DNA of 64,000 bases from Pseudomonas sp. A-RE-19 (GCF_019956555.1 NZ_JAHBDQ010000015.1:1-64000), one strand, 5' to 3'; shown: positions 1-9,652, numbered from the stretch's first letter. Notes: generated by a model not told the origin, from the letters alone. Numbers and translations: made by a program.

Positions 1-241
1 CCCCAATCACCCCTCCGAATACCTCCTCATTCACCCACAACCCATAACCCCGCAGTTAACAAAACATAACGTGGCTTCGATTGTCAGACCTTTCCAAACC
101 CCGATAGGATAAGCCAGCTTCCGAAGGGGCTCTGGATTGCGGGTTTCAGGACTATGCTGCTGAACAGGTCAATCCCGATGAGTACCCCTGACGGCGCCCT
201 GAAAGGTTGAGCGACCTAACAATAATAATGGGGGAAGGTCT
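1..241. other. Non-coding leader region upstream of the YCF48/MMPL operon
   Basis: I see no convincing gene in this stretch. It ends in a strong purine-rich ribosome binding site (GGGGAAGG, about six bases before the ATG at 242), so it probably carries the promoter and 5' leader of the following two-gene operon. I could not assign a confident -35/-10 pair or a sigma-54 site. Confidence 0.5.
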
Positions 242-1309
242 ATGAGTGAGCCTGTCATGGGTGTGAGTATTTGCCGCCCGCCGGCGTTACGCAGGTTCGC
301 GTTGCTGGCTACAGCGCTCTCGCTGTTGAGCTGTGCCGTACTGTCGGCGCCTGTGCTGGCCGCTGCCGCGCCAGCCTCCGACGTGGTTTATTCCGTTGAG
401 TCCGCCAAGGCCAGCAAAGGCCTGATGCTTGATGTCGTGCACGCAGGCAAGCGCCTGGTGGCGGTCGGCGATCGCGGGCACATTCTGTATTCCGATGACC
501 AGGGCGCAACCTGGACCCAGGCCAGGGTGCCAACCCGGCAACTGCTGACGGCGGTGTTTTTTGTCGATGACAGACACGGCTGGGCCGTCGGCCATGACGC
601 GCAGATCCTCGCCAGCGAAGACGGCGGCATCACCTGGAGCAAACAATTCGAAGATCTGAAACGCGAATCGCCGCTGCTCGACGTCTGGTTCAAGGACGTC
701 AACAGCGGCTTTGCCGTGGGCGCTTACGGTGCGTTGCTGGAAACCACCGACGGCGGTAAAAACTGGGAAGACGTCAGCGACCGCCTCGATAACGAAGACC
801 AGTACCACCTCAACGCCATTGCAGCCGTCAAGGACTCCGGCATTTTCATCGTCGGCGAGCAGGGCAGCATGTTCCGCTCCGCCGATGATGGTCAGACCTG
901 GGAGAAGCTTGAAGGCCCCTACGAAGGCTCGCTGTTCGGCGTGATCGGCACTGCTCAACCGGCCACGTTGCTGGCCTACGGGTTGCGGGGCAATCTCTAC
1001 CGCTCCACGGATTTTGGCAGCACCTGGGAGCAGGTCGAGCTCAAGGCTGCACGCGGTGCCCTGGAGTTCGGCCTGTCCGGCGCGACGCTGCTCGACGACG
1101 GTTCCATCGTGATCGTCGGCAATGGCGGCAGCGTGATTCGCAGCACCGACGATGGCGAAACCTTCAGCGTGTTCAACCGCCCGGATCGCATTTCCGTTTC
1201 GGCGGTGACTGCGGCAGGCAACGGCAATCTGATTCTGGCAGGACAGGGCGGCGTTCGCGTCACCTCGCCAGACGGCGCAGAAACTGGAAAAAACGGGTCG
1301 TCCAAATGA
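242..1309 (+). CDS. Exported YCF48/BNR-type beta-propeller protein
   Basis: The 355-residue protein begins with an arginine-containing signal peptide (hydrophobic stretch about residues 19-42, alanine-rich cleavage region), so it should be periplasmic. Six copies of the BNR/Asp-box pattern S/T-x-D-x-G-x-T/N-W follow at about residues 84, 125, 168, 213, 255 and 301 (for example SDDQGATW, SEDGGITW, SADDGQTW). That spacing is typical of the YCF48/Hcf136-like propeller family. In photosynthetic organisms the family helps photosystem II assembly; in Pseudomonas it usually sits next to an MMPL/RND transporter, as here (28 bases before the next gene). A structural or assembly role for that transporter is inference. 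An alternative start is Met6; the chosen ATG has the better spaced ribosome binding site. Confidence 0.85.
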   Translation: MSEPVMGVSICRPPALRRFALLATALSLLSCAVLSAPVLAAAAPASDVVYSVESAKASKGLMLDVVHAGKRLVAVGDRGHILYSDDQGATWTQARVPTRQLLTAVFFVDDRHGWAVGHDAQILASEDGGITWSKQFEDLKRESPLLDVWFKDVNSGFAVGAYGALLETTDGGKNWEDVSDRLDNEDQYHLNAIAAVKDSGIFIVGEQGSMFRSADDGQTWEKLEGPYEGSLFGVIGTAQPATLLAYGLRGNLYRSTDFGSTWEQVELKAARGALEFGLSGATLLDDGSIVIVGNGGSVIRSTDDGETFSVFNRPDRISVSAVTAAGNGNLILAGQGGVRVTSPDGAETGKNGSSK

Positions 1310-1337
1310 GCCGGGCAAATAATAAGAAGGCGGGTCT

Positions 1338-3722
1338 ATGACATCCTTGAGCAGTCATCACCAAGACAAGGCGACGTTTCTTGAACGCCTGATTTTCAAC
1401 AACCGCCCGGCAGTCATCGTCATCTGCCTGCTGGTCAGTATTTTCCTGTTCTGGCAGGCGACGCTGATCCGGCCGTCCACCAGTTTCGAAAAAATGATCC
1501 CGCTCGAGCATCCGTTCATTGAAAAAATGATGGAGCACCGCAACGATCTGGCGAACCTGGGCAACACGGTGCGGATTTCCGTGGAAGCCACCGATGGCGA
1601 CATCTTCTCCAAGGAATACATGGAGACCCTGCGTCAGATCAACGACGAGGTGTTCTACATTTCCGGCGTCGACCGTTCCGGCCTCAAGTCGTTGTGGAGC
1701 CCGAGCGTGCGCTGGACCGAGGTGACGGAAGAGGGCTTCGCCGGTGGTGAAGTGATTCCCCAGAGCTATAACGGTTCCCAGCAAAGCCTCGACCTGCTGC
1801 GCAACAACGTGCTCAAGTCCGGGCAAGTCGGGCGGCTGGTGGCCAACGACTTCAAGTCGAGCATCGTCGACATCCCGCTGCTGGAGTCCTACCCGGACCC
1901 GCAGGACCAGGGCAAGTTGCTGGCGCTGGACTACCGCCAGTTCTCCCATGAACTCGAAGACAAGATCCGCAACAAGTTCGAAGCCCAGAACCCCAACGTG
2001 AAAATCCACATTGTCGGGTTCGCCAAGAAAGTCGGCGACCTGATCGATGGGTTGGTCATGGTGGTGATGTTCTTCGGCGTCGCCTTCGTCATTACCCTGA
2101 TCCTGCTGTACTGGTTCACTAACTGCATGCGCAGTACCGTGGCGGTGTTGAGCACCACGCTGGTGGCGGTGGTCTGGCAGTTGGGCCTGATGCACTTCTT
2201 CGGCTTCGGGCTTGACCCGTACTCGATGCTGGTGCCGTTTCTGATCTTCGCCATCGGGATTTCCCACGGTGTGCAGAAAATCAACGGTATCGCCTTGCAG
2301 TCCAGCGAGGCGGACAACGCGCTGACTGCGGCGCGGCGCACTTTCCGTCAGCTGTTCCTGCCGGGGATGATCGCGATTCTCGCCGATGCGGTGGGCTTCA
2401 TCACGCTGCTGATCATCGACATCGGGGTGATTCGTGAGCTGGCCATCGGCGCGTCCATCGGTGTGGCGGTGATCGTGTTCACCAACCTGATCCTGCTGCC
2501 GGTGGCGATTTCCTACGTCGGTATCAGCAAGCGCGCGGTAGAACGCAGCAAGAAAGACGCACACCGCGAACACCCGTTCTGGCGCCTGCTGGCGAATTTC
2601 GCCAGCCCGAAAGTCGCCCCGATCTCCATTACCCTGGCGCTGATCGCCTTCGGTGGTGGCCTCTGGTACAGCCAGAACCTGAAAATCGGCGACCTCGACC
2701 AGGGCGCGCCTGAACTGCGTCCAGACTCGCGCTACAACAAGGACAACAGCTTCATCATCAATAACTACTCCACCAGTTCCGACGTGTTGGTGGTGATGGT
2801 CAAGACCAAGTCCGAAGGTTGCTCGCGCTACGAAGCCATGGCGCCGATCGACGAACTCATGTGGAAGATGCAGAACACCGAAGGCGTGCAGTCGGCGATC
2901 TCGCTGGTGACCGTGTCCAAGCAGATGATCAAGGGCATGAACGAGGGCAACCTGAAATGGGAAACCCTGTCGCGCAACCCGGACGTGCTGAACAACTCCA
3001 TCGCCCGTGCCGACGGCCTGTACAACAACAATTGCTCTCTGGCACCGGTGCTGGTGTTCCTCAACGACCACAAGGCCGAAACCCTGGATCGTGCTGTGCA
3101 TGCGGTGCAGGACTTCGCCAAAGAGAACAACAAGGAAGGGCTGGAATTCATTTTGGCCGCCGGTAACGCCGGGATCGAGGCGGCCACCAACGAGGTGATC
3201 AAGCGCTCCGAACTGACGATTCTGGTCTTGGTGTACATCTGTGTCGCAACCATGTGCATGATCACCTTCCGTTCCTGGGCGGCGACCTTGTGCATCGTGC
3301 TGCCGCTGGTACTGACCTCGGTACTGGGCAATGCGTTGATGGCGTTCATGGGCATCGGCGTGAAAGTGGCGACCTTGCCGGTGGTGGCGCTCGGGGTGGG
3401 GATTGGCGTGGACTACGGAATCTACATCTACAGCCGTCTGGAAAGCTTCCTGCGTGCCGGTCTGCCGCTGCAAGAGGCGTACTATCAGACGCTGAAATCC
3501 ACAGGCAAAGCCGTGCTGTTCACCGGTTTGTGCCTGGCGATCGGTGTGTGCACCTGGATCTTCTCGGCGATCAAGTTTCAGGCCGACATGGGCCTGATGC
3601 TGACCTTCATGCTGCTCTGGAACATGTTCGGCGCGTTGTGGCTGCTGCCAGCGCTGGCACGCTTCCTGATCAAACCAGAGAAGTTGGCGGGGCAGAAGGG
3701 CAACTCGTTGTTTGCTCACTGA
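1338..3722 (+). CDS. RND-superfamily transporter, MMPL type
   Basis: The 794-residue membrane protein has the duplicated RND architecture: one membrane segment near residues 27-46, a periplasmic domain, a membrane block around 236-400, then the same pattern repeated (segment near 430, second periplasmic domain, final membrane block about 625-780). The shorter periplasmic loops and the lack of partner MFP/OMP genes place it with MMPL/hopanoid- or lipid-type exporters rather than drug-efflux RND pumps. It lies directly downstream of a YCF48-like exported protein with its own RBS (AAGAAGG), and a bidirectional terminator follows. Such YCF48-MMPL pairs recur in Gammaproteobacteria, often with DUF1302/DUF1329 genes, which are not seen here. 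The substrate is unknown; lipid or hydrophobic cargo is only a guess. Confidence 0.88.
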   Translation: MTSLSSHHQDKATFLERLIFNNRPAVIVICLLVSIFLFWQATLIRPSTSFEKMIPLEHPFIEKMMEHRNDLANLGNTVRISVEATDGDIFSKEYMETLRQINDEVFYISGVDRSGLKSLWSPSVRWTEVTEEGFAGGEVIPQSYNGSQQSLDLLRNNVLKSGQVGRLVANDFKSSIVDIPLLESYPDPQDQGKLLALDYRQFSHELEDKIRNKFEAQNPNVKIHIVGFAKKVGDLIDGLVMVVMFFGVAFVITLILLYWFTNCMRSTVAVLSTTLVAVVWQLGLMHFFGFGLDPYSMLVPFLIFAIGISHGVQKINGIALQSSEADNALTAARRTFRQLFLPGMIAILADAVGFITLLIIDIGVIRELAIGASIGVAVIVFTNLILLPVAISYVGISKRAVERSKKDAHREHPFWRLLANFASPKVAPISITLALIAFGGGLWYSQNLKIGDLDQGAPELRPDSRYNKDNSFIINNYSTSSDVLVVMVKTKSEGCSRYEAMAPIDELMWKMQNTEGVQSAISLVTVSKQMIKGMNEGNLKWETLSRNPDVLNNSIARADGLYNNNCSLAPVLVFLNDHKAETLDRAVHAVQDFAKENNKEGLEFILAAGNAGIEAATNEVIKRSELTILVLVYICVATMCMITFRSWAATLCIVLPLVLTSVLGNALMAFMGIGVKVATLPVVALGVGIGVDYGIYIYSRLESFLRAGLPLQEAYYQTLKSTGKAVLFTGLCLAIGVCTWIFSAIKFQADMGLMLTFMLLWNMFGALWLLPALARFLIKPEKLAGQKGNSLFAH

Positions 3723-3740
3723 TTCATCGCTTGAGCCAAA

Positions 3741-3770
3741 AGAGCCGCAGCCTGAGCTGCGGCTCTTTTA
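3741..3770. terminator. Bidirectional rho-independent terminator
   Basis: AGAGCCGCAG and its complement CTGCGGCTCT form a GC-rich stem around a short loop, followed by TTTTA on the plus strand; the reverse strand also ends in a T run. It lies between convergent genes (MMPL transporter on plus, DUF6543 gene on minus) and can serve both. Confidence 0.85.
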
Positions 3771-3781
3771 TGTGCGTCAGG

Positions 3782-6700
3782 TCAAAGTTTTAGAAACAGC
3801 TTTTCATCCAGCGGCGGTTCGATGACGGATTTTTTCAGATTGATCACGGTGGGGTTGTCAGTCCCGGCTTGTTTGAGCAGATCCTTGTAGGTCAGGAAGC
3901 GCTGCGTCGGGATCTTGATATGGGCAAAGCTATAGGCAGCCCGAGGCGTATCAAGGGTCGGGTAGTGAAAATGTGCATACCACAAGACATTCGGGCTGTT
4001 CTTTTCCCGTATCGAGTATTCGGTCAGGTAGTCACCGGTGGCGAGTTTCTTCAGCCGGGTCACGAGGTTGATATCAACGAAGCCATGACGCCACAGATAA
4101 TCAATTTTCTGAGCCTGGGGCCGTTGCTTCTTGTAGCCTTCGGCGCAGTATCGACGTGCCAGCGCGACAGTCTGCGCAGCCTCATCACGCAGGGTCTTGC
4201 CCAGCGCCGCGGCATCAGGGTTATTGAGTTCTTCGGCTTCCCGGGCCAGGGCCGTGAGTTTTTCACCGTGGCCCGTCAACATGTTGTCCCAGTCCCGTGG
4301 CTCAAGGTTTTCAAGCTGTGTCGGGTCGTTGAGTTTTCTCTGTTGGAAGCGGATTGAACCCTCGATATCTACCCGCCTGGCGATCAATGCCTGGCTGTCT
4401 TTCCTGAGCGTGGCCAGCGAGCGCGATGGGGCCGATGCGACAGGTTTCGGTTTCGTGGGCGGCAAAGTCACGCACTCTACGAAGACGTCTTCTCCAGGAT
4501 GTTTGTGGAACGTAGCCACTACCTGATCATTGCTCGGGTTGCGGATTTCAATGAAGTCGCCTGTTTCCCCCTCTGGGGCAGGGACCTGATCGCCCACCAG
4601 CGTGCCTTTGTTACGAGTCTTGAATACCCGTTTGGTCGGCGAACGCTTTCGTTGAGGTTTTGCGACCTCCTGCACCGCAGGAACCTCTGCCTCGGAGCGG
4701 ATCAGCTCGGCCATTTCGGCTTCTGCATTGGCGATCACTTCGTTGATGCGCGCGACAAAACGACGCTGGTAGTCGATCCGGTCGGGGCTTGACCCCGTGT
4801 CCAGTAAGTCCTGGCAGGCACCGAGTGACAGTTTGTAGCGGTCTATAACGGTCGACAGTACCTGCTGACGCTCGGCCAGGGTGAAGCCTTCGGTGTTACG
4901 CAGGTTCATATAGGAAATGGTGACTTCGTTTTTCAAGTCGGACAGTTGCAGGTCAGACAGGTATTGCTCTTGGGCGCTCATGGGTTTGCCGCGATCGAGG
5001 GTCAGCCCGCGGAGCATTTCCAGGCTGCTGATGACGGCATTCATCCTGTCGCTTACCTGGGGCCTATCTGTCAGTTGTGCCAACCGTTCGTGTTCGGCGC
5101 GACCCGCTGGAAACTGATCCAGTTCGCTGTATAGCCGGTCCAGTCTCCCGACCAGATCGATGCTGCGTTCCTTGTTCTCCAGTCGGGACTTGAACAGCTC
5201 GACCGCTTCCTGATAACCCGTGGGGATACCTTCTTCGAGTTCGGACGCCTCGCGGGCGAACAGTACTTTGATCGGCTCGCCTTGAGGTGTCACGGTCGGC
5301 TTTTCCACTTCCAGTCCGAAACGCAGCCCATAGATGTAACTGGCGGCGACACCGCATAACAGGTCAACCTGTCGTCTGAGGTGGTCGACAGCGAGCTCCA
5401 GTGGTTGGCTTTTACGGCTGATGTCCATCAGCTCGTGGGTGGTCTGTTCAACGCGCTCGGTGATCCGAATGAGCAGTTCGCACTGGATGTTGCCTGCTCG
5501 ATTGGTGTCGGCGAATGCCTTGACCGCCTGTTGGTGTCGTACCGCTGCGGCTTGATATTCCTGCTCTTGGGCTTCATCCAGAGCTTCCCATGCGGCTTCC
5601 AGTTCCAGCGAGGTGCTCTCGAACTGGCTGACGGTCTCGTCCAACCCCGCCCGTGCCCGCGCCGATTGTTCCATTTGACGCTCCAGTTGCTGCTCCAGCG
5701 CCGGTTTGTTGCGCTTGATTTCGTCCAGCTGGCGTTGAATCTCCTCCAGTTTGGCTTGGCGCCGGTTTTTCGGACCTCCGCCCTCCAGCTTCAACCCGCG
5801 ATCCAGTCGCCAGTGGCCCTGACCATCGCTGGTGAGCTTGAAGCCGGGATGATCGGGGTGCGAAGGATCGATCAAATACACCTCGCCGAACCCGGGCACG
5901 ATACTGACCTGGAATAGCAAGCCCCCGGTGCTCGCATGCCAGGCACCGTCGATGTTGTACAGGCCTTTGAACGGACCGCTTGTGACCGCTGGCGGCAGCT
6001 TCTCGGGCCATGGCACATGAACATTGAGCAATGCGTCAAGCAGCTTGTCGGTGGCTTTGGGGCTGGCGATGGAACTGATGAAATCCAGCGGCGTATGGCC
6101 GCCACCCACCGGTTCGCCTGGCAGGGACACCGTCCCGAGTCTGATCTGCAGGGTGGCAGGTTCCGGCCGATGTGGCGCCAGGCGCCAAGGCACCAGCGAG
6201 AGCGCGGTTTCGTCGGGGGTCGGTCGGGGCAGAGGATGCTCTGGGGTGCCGGCAGCCGGTGTCACATGCAGCAGTACCATCGCGGTATTGAGGAGCAAAT
6301 CGATCAGGGCCAGTTCACGGGTTTCGGGATCGGGGCTGGTTAGCCCGCTGAGATCCTTTTCGAGGCCGTCGATCAACACCAGCATCCAGCCGGCAAGCAT
6401 TAACGGCCCGCGAACCAGTGGTAACAGTACGACATTGAATAGCAGCCCGGCGCCCTTGAGCAGGATCTCCCAGCGGCTTTCCACGTTGGATATCGACTCG
6501 CGGTTGGCCAGGTCTACAAGGGCATTGGCATTGCTGCCGAACAACGCAGAGAGAATCTTTCCTTCACGCAGCGATTGAAACAACACGTCGGCACCCTCGT
6601 CGCCGGCCAGGGTCGCTGGCGCCGGTTTGGGCAATCGGTCGAATTCATCTCCCAGGTGGAAATGAAGAATGTGGGGTTCGTTGAATCCATTGTTGGCATA

Positions 6701-7924
6701 AACACTGCGCGCACGTTCCGGCAACCAGGTCAGGACGCTGTCCTGCAGGTCGCCGGCCTGTGCGATGGCGTCGAGCAGGGCACTGCGAGAGGGGAATTCG
6801 ATCAAGGACTCGCTGTACTGAGGACGATAGAGAACGTGTGGCCCGGCCAACAGGTTTTTCGGCTCGATCACAAACATGTCGTCGACCACGTCCGGCTCCG
6901 CACCGGGCTTGCGGTGGAATGCCAGGGGGCGAAGGACGATGTCTTGCTCGTCGACTTTTCGGTCGGCCGGGGTTTCACCCATCAGGGCGGCCACGTAGCG
7001 GTAACCCTTGGCCGTAATGCCGGATTGCTTGCGAATCTTGCATTCCAGTGCCCGCATGGGCAGTTGCACTCGAAGCTGGCGGGTATACAACAGGGCCCGA
7101 CGTTGGGCGTCCGGGGAGCCGGAGAGCAGCAGGTCCTTGATTTTTTCGGGGTAGACCTTGCCGATATCGACCCGTTGTATCAGCCCCTTGCTGCCTAGCA
7201 GATAGTCTTCGTCAAGCCAGGCCGGCAATGCCAGGCCACGTTTATGGGAAACGCTCATCCGGCCATTGGGTTTGCCGACCAGGTTCTTCAGGGCCAGGTC
7301 GGTCAGTGACATGCGCACATGCTCAATGAAACCGGCGCCGCCCGGATAACCGGCGGCGACGGCAAAATCCAGCTCGAGATCGTCAGGATCGTAGTCGGCC
7401 GCCTCGCCATGATCGGCCTGCATCCGTGCCCGCAAAGCGTGGCGGCTGAAGGTCCGGATATCGTCCAGCCCTTCGTTGAACGTGCGATCCTGGCTTTGTG
7501 CGACGACTTCGGCCAGGTCCAGCAGATGCTGACGGTAGGCAAAACGATCGGTGGCCGAGGCGTGTTGCAGCCAGTCCGGCAATTGTGAATGCAACTGCTT
7601 GAGCGGCGCATCGTGACTCTGGGGGGCTTGCGCAAACAGGATCGATGGATCGGTGAGGACATCCAGGTGTCGCTCCAGGTCCTCAAGGTCATGGGCGGTG
7701 TCGGCCTTGAACGCTTCCAGGTCATCGAGCTGGCTGTTGAAAATCAGGCCGGCCTGTAGCTCGAAGAGATTGCCGTCAGGTTCATAGCGTTTCCAATTGA
7801 TGCGCTCTACAAGAAACTGCTGTCGCATCTTCCGGCCCCAGTCGAGGCTGAAGTCGTCCAGAGAGTCGAACGCTTCAACACGCCCATCCACGTGGCACAG
7901 CAAGACGTTTTTGCCCTGTGCCAA
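3782..7924 (-). CDS. DUF6543-type (dermonecrotic-toxin-domain) giant protein, main C-terminal part of an interrupted gene
   Basis: This open frame of 1380 codons starts with a TTG, but it continues the frame of the 213-residue piece at 7958-8599; only one TAG codon (7958-7960) and eleven codons separate them. Read together they give about 1605 codons, a size normal for large Pseudomonas DUF6543 proteins. Visible parts: an N-terminal globular region, a hydrophobic segment around residues 490-520 and another around 541-560, a charged coiled-coil region about 718-830, and a Lys/Arg-rich linker near 1090. Homologues are annotated from similarity to a dermonecrotic toxin domain; their action is not established and no secretion partner is next to it. 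It may be a pseudogene, or the TTG may be a real internal start. No good Shine-Dalgarno sequence supports that TTG. Confidence 0.7.
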   Translation of the reverse strand: MAQGKNVLLCHVDGRVEAFDSLDDFSLDWGRKMRQQFLVERINWKRYEPDGNLFELQAGLIFNSQLDDLEAFKADTAHDLEDLERHLDVLTDPSILFAQAPQSHDAPLKQLHSQLPDWLQHASATDRFAYRQHLLDLAEVVAQSQDRTFNEGLDDIRTFSRHALRARMQADHGEAADYDPDDLELDFAVAAGYPGGAGFIEHVRMSLTDLALKNLVGKPNGRMSVSHKRGLALPAWLDEDYLLGSKGLIQRVDIGKVYPEKIKDLLLSGSPDAQRRALLYTRQLRVQLPMRALECKIRKQSGITAKGYRYVAALMGETPADRKVDEQDIVLRPLAFHRKPGAEPDVVDDMFVIEPKNLLAGPHVLYRPQYSESLIEFPSRSALLDAIAQAGDLQDSVLTWLPERARSVYANNGFNEPHILHFHLGDEFDRLPKPAPATLAGDEGADVLFQSLREGKILSALFGSNANALVDLANRESISNVESRWEILLKGAGLLFNVVLLPLVRGPLMLAGWMLVLIDGLEKDLSGLTSPDPETRELALIDLLLNTAMVLLHVTPAAGTPEHPLPRPTPDETALSLVPWRLAPHRPEPATLQIRLGTVSLPGEPVGGGHTPLDFISSIASPKATDKLLDALLNVHVPWPEKLPPAVTSGPFKGLYNIDGAWHASTGGLLFQVSIVPGFGEVYLIDPSHPDHPGFKLTSDGQGHWRLDRGLKLEGGGPKNRRQAKLEEIQRQLDEIKRNKPALEQQLERQMEQSARARAGLDETVSQFESTSLELEAAWEALDEAQEQEYQAAAVRHQQAVKAFADTNRAGNIQCELLIRITERVEQTTHELMDISRKSQPLELAVDHLRRQVDLLCGVAASYIYGLRFGLEVEKPTVTPQGEPIKVLFAREASELEEGIPTGYQEAVELFKSRLENKERSIDLVGRLDRLYSELDQFPAGRAEHERLAQLTDRPQVSDRMNAVISSLEMLRGLTLDRGKPMSAQEQYLSDLQLSDLKNEVTISYMNLRNTEGFTLAERQQVLSTVIDRYKLSLGACQDLLDTGSSPDRIDYQRRFVARINEVIANAEAEMAELIRSEAEVPAVQEVAKPQRKRSPTKRVFKTRNKGTLVGDQVPAPEGETGDFIEIRNPSNDQVVATFHKHPGEDVFVECVTLPPTKPKPVASAPSRSLATLRKDSQALIARRVDIEGSIRFQQRKLNDPTQLENLEPRDWDNMLTGHGEKLTALAREAEELNNPDAAALGKTLRDEAAQTVALARRYCAEGYKKQRPQAQKIDYLWRHGFVDINLVTRLKKLATGDYLTEYSIREKNSPNVLWYAHFHYPTLDTPRAAYSFAHIKIPTQRFLTYKDLLKQAGTDNPTVINLKKSVIEPPLDEKLFLKL

Positions 7925-7957
7925 CAGTATTTCCGGCCCCAGCCGGCGTATTTCACG

Positions 7958-8599
7958 CTAGTCCTGGCCGAGCGTGGTTTCCAGGAACCAGGCGTAGACG
8001 ACGCCTGTCTGGGCCATGCGCTCGACCCGATCCGGCCATGCAGCGACCTGTGACAATATTTGGCGCTGTTCTTCCCTCAGGCTGGAGGGTAGCAGTGAGG
8101 CCACCTTGAGCTGGTTGTTGAGGACGCCCGCGAGCCACTGCCAGTGGTTGATGCCGCTTTCGTCGGCCTGGTTCCAGAAGTCGGCCAAGGCTTGCTGGAA
8201 ATCGATGTATAGCGTCAGGGGCAGCTCGGCAATGATCCGGGCGACGACCTGCATATCTACATGGGGCGCAACGGGGGTGTCGAGGCGCGAGGGCAGTGCC
8301 TGAGTCAGAAAGAAGGGCCGGGAATCGCGGAGGGTAAAGTCGGGTGGGGAGGGGGTCAACAATTGTTTGATGAACACATGGATCAGCAGCTCGAATGTCC
8401 AGCCACCCGACGATTCGGGGGAAGCCAGTTTGATCCGGATCGGATCGACATCCAGGCCGGGGTAGTGCTCGGCCAACCTTTCGCGCAAGGCACTGGCGAG
8501 CACGAACGATAATGTTGGACGCTGGGCAAATCGCTTTTGCACCGCTCGGGCGGGCAGTTCGCTGAAGGCATGGGATACGGGGGTATTGGGGTCGGGCAT
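7958..8599 (-). CDS. DUF6543-type giant protein, N-terminal fragment ended by an in-frame TAG
   Basis: The 213-residue product has the usual start of Pseudomonas DUF6543 proteins (a Pro/Asp-rich leader, then a helical region with RPTLSFVLASALRERLAEHYP). It ends at TLGQD followed by TAG. The codons after the TAG read REIRRLGPEILLAQGKNVLL in the same frame, which is what one expects inside an intact family member. I therefore read this as the 5' part of one gene broken by a nonsense mutation, not as a separate small gene. The alternatives are a sequencing error, or stop readthrough. No frameshift is involved, because the phase is kept across the stop. Confidence 0.65.
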   Translation of the reverse strand: MPDPNTPVSHAFSELPARAVQKRFAQRPTLSFVLASALRERLAEHYPGLDVDPIRIKLASPESSGGWTFELLIHVFIKQLLTPSPPDFTLRDSRPFFLTQALPSRLDTPVAPHVDMQVVARIIAELPLTLYIDFQQALADFWNQADESGINHWQWLAGVLNNQLKVASLLPSSLREEQRQILSQVAAWPDRVERMAQTGVVYAWFLETTLGQD

Positions 8600-8728
8600 G
8601 ACGAAATCCTTATCGTGTTAGGGACCGGCGCCGTCATGGCGCTTGGTCCTGGAGGCCGGAATCCTTCAGGCCCCGTCAGGAAATCGCATTCTGTCACCGC
8701 CGACGTGCCAGCCGGTGATGGCATGTGG

Positions 8729-9445
8729 TTACAAGGTTTGACCCAGGACGCTGCTCAAGGCACTGCGGGCATCGTCGAGCTGCACCAGCGTCGCGTGGCG
8801 GGCACCGAGGGCGTCACGGTTTTCGATGGCCGTGAGGATTGCCTTGTGTCGGGGCAAGGCCAGTTCGTGCAGGTTGGGCCGCTGGTTGGAATGCTTGAGG
8901 GCTTCGGCGATGGCCACCGACAGCATGTTGCACAGGTTGGCGAGCAGGTCGTTATGGGTGGCGTCGGCGATGCGGCTGTGGAAGTCCAGGTCCGGCTGCA
9001 ACAAGGCCTCGGGGGTCGGTGCGGCTTCCATGCGCTGGTAGGCTTCATTGATGGAGGCGATGTCGGCATCGGTGGCGAACTGCGCCGCCAGGGCGGCGGC
9101 GGCCGGCTCGATGATGCTGCGCACGCTGGTCAGCAGATCAAAGAATTCGTTTTGCGGGCTGCTTTGCATCAGCCAGTGCAGCACGTCCGGGTCAAGCATG
9201 TGCCATTCCTTGCGCTGCTTGACCACCGTGCCGACCCGCGGACGGGAATACACCAGGCCCTTGGCTACCAATACGCGAGTGGCTTCGCGCAGCACCGGCC
9301 GGCTGACCGCGTATTCCTCGCACAACAGGGCTTCGGCGGGCAGTTTGTCGTCTGGTTTGAAACGTCCCGAGACAATCTGCATGCCCAGTTCCTGGACGAT
9401 GCGCGAGTGCATGCTTTTGCGGTCGGAGGGTTTGCGGTAATCCAT
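8729..9445 (-). CDS. FadR-family (GntR/FCD) transcriptional regulator
   Basis: The start is placed at the internal ATG giving MDYRKPSDRKSMHSR, 238 residues, normal for the FadR/FCD family; the longer open frame upstream runs through non-coding DNA. The N-terminal winged helix-turn-helix spans about residues 12-80 (PAEALLCEEYAVSRPVLREA is the recognition region). The C-terminal FCD domain holds the expected metal and ligand residues (DLDFH, PRH and GARH). It is the second gene after the dehydratase on the minus strand and lies beside the pentonate cluster, so the likely role is repression of that cluster with relief by an aldonate or keto-deoxy intermediate. Candidate operators lie at 11407-11420 and 11478-11499. 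Confidence 0.88.
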   Translation of the reverse strand: MDYRKPSDRKSMHSRIVQELGMQIVSGRFKPDDKLPAEALLCEEYAVSRPVLREATRVLVAKGLVYSRPRVGTVVKQRKEWHMLDPDVLHWLMQSSPQNEFFDLLTSVRSIIEPAAAALAAQFATDADIASINEAYQRMEAAPTPEALLQPDLDFHSRIADATHNDLLANLCNMLSVAIAEALKHSNQRPNLHELALPRHKAILTAIENRDALGARHATLVQLDDARSALSSVLGQTL

Positions 9446-9548
9446 GGGGAACGGCGCGATCCTGTGCGATGGGGTGCCGAGCATGATAGCAGGCGCGGCG
9501 AGGACGGTCGCCAGAGCAAGCACAGTCCTGAGGCATACGGGGATTAAA

Positions 9549-9637
9549 TGTGGGAGCGGGCTTGCTCGCGAAGGCGGACTATCAGTCAACATCAATGTTG
9601 AATGTGATGGCCTCTTCGCGAACAAGCCCGCTCCCAT
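9549..9637. repeat. REP doublet (REPIN), GAGCGGGCTTGCTCGCGA class
   Basis: Two REP sequences face each other: TGTGGGAGCGGGCTTGCTCG on the left and its near complement ending GCCCGCTCCCATA on the right, with about 40 bases of loop. It lies between the dehydratase and regulator genes of one minus-strand unit, where it could form a strong RNA hairpin. Confidence 0.85.
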
Positions 9638-9652
9638 ATTAGTTTGATGGTG

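Noticed and set aside
1260..3719. Long minus-strand open frame (819 codons) opposite the MMPL transporter
   Set aside because: His/Gln/Arg-rich product with no domain; it mirrors the codon pattern of the real membrane-protein gene on the plus strand.
8537..9547. Plus-strand open frame of 336 codons opposite the FadR-type regulator
   Set aside because: The regulator on the minus strand has a full GntR/FCD sequence; this one is a Gly/Gln-rich shadow.
9549..9637. REP doublets as CRISPR repeats or insertion-sequence ends
   Set aside because: They occur as isolated facing pairs with variable loops, with no regular spacers and no transposase gene in the window.
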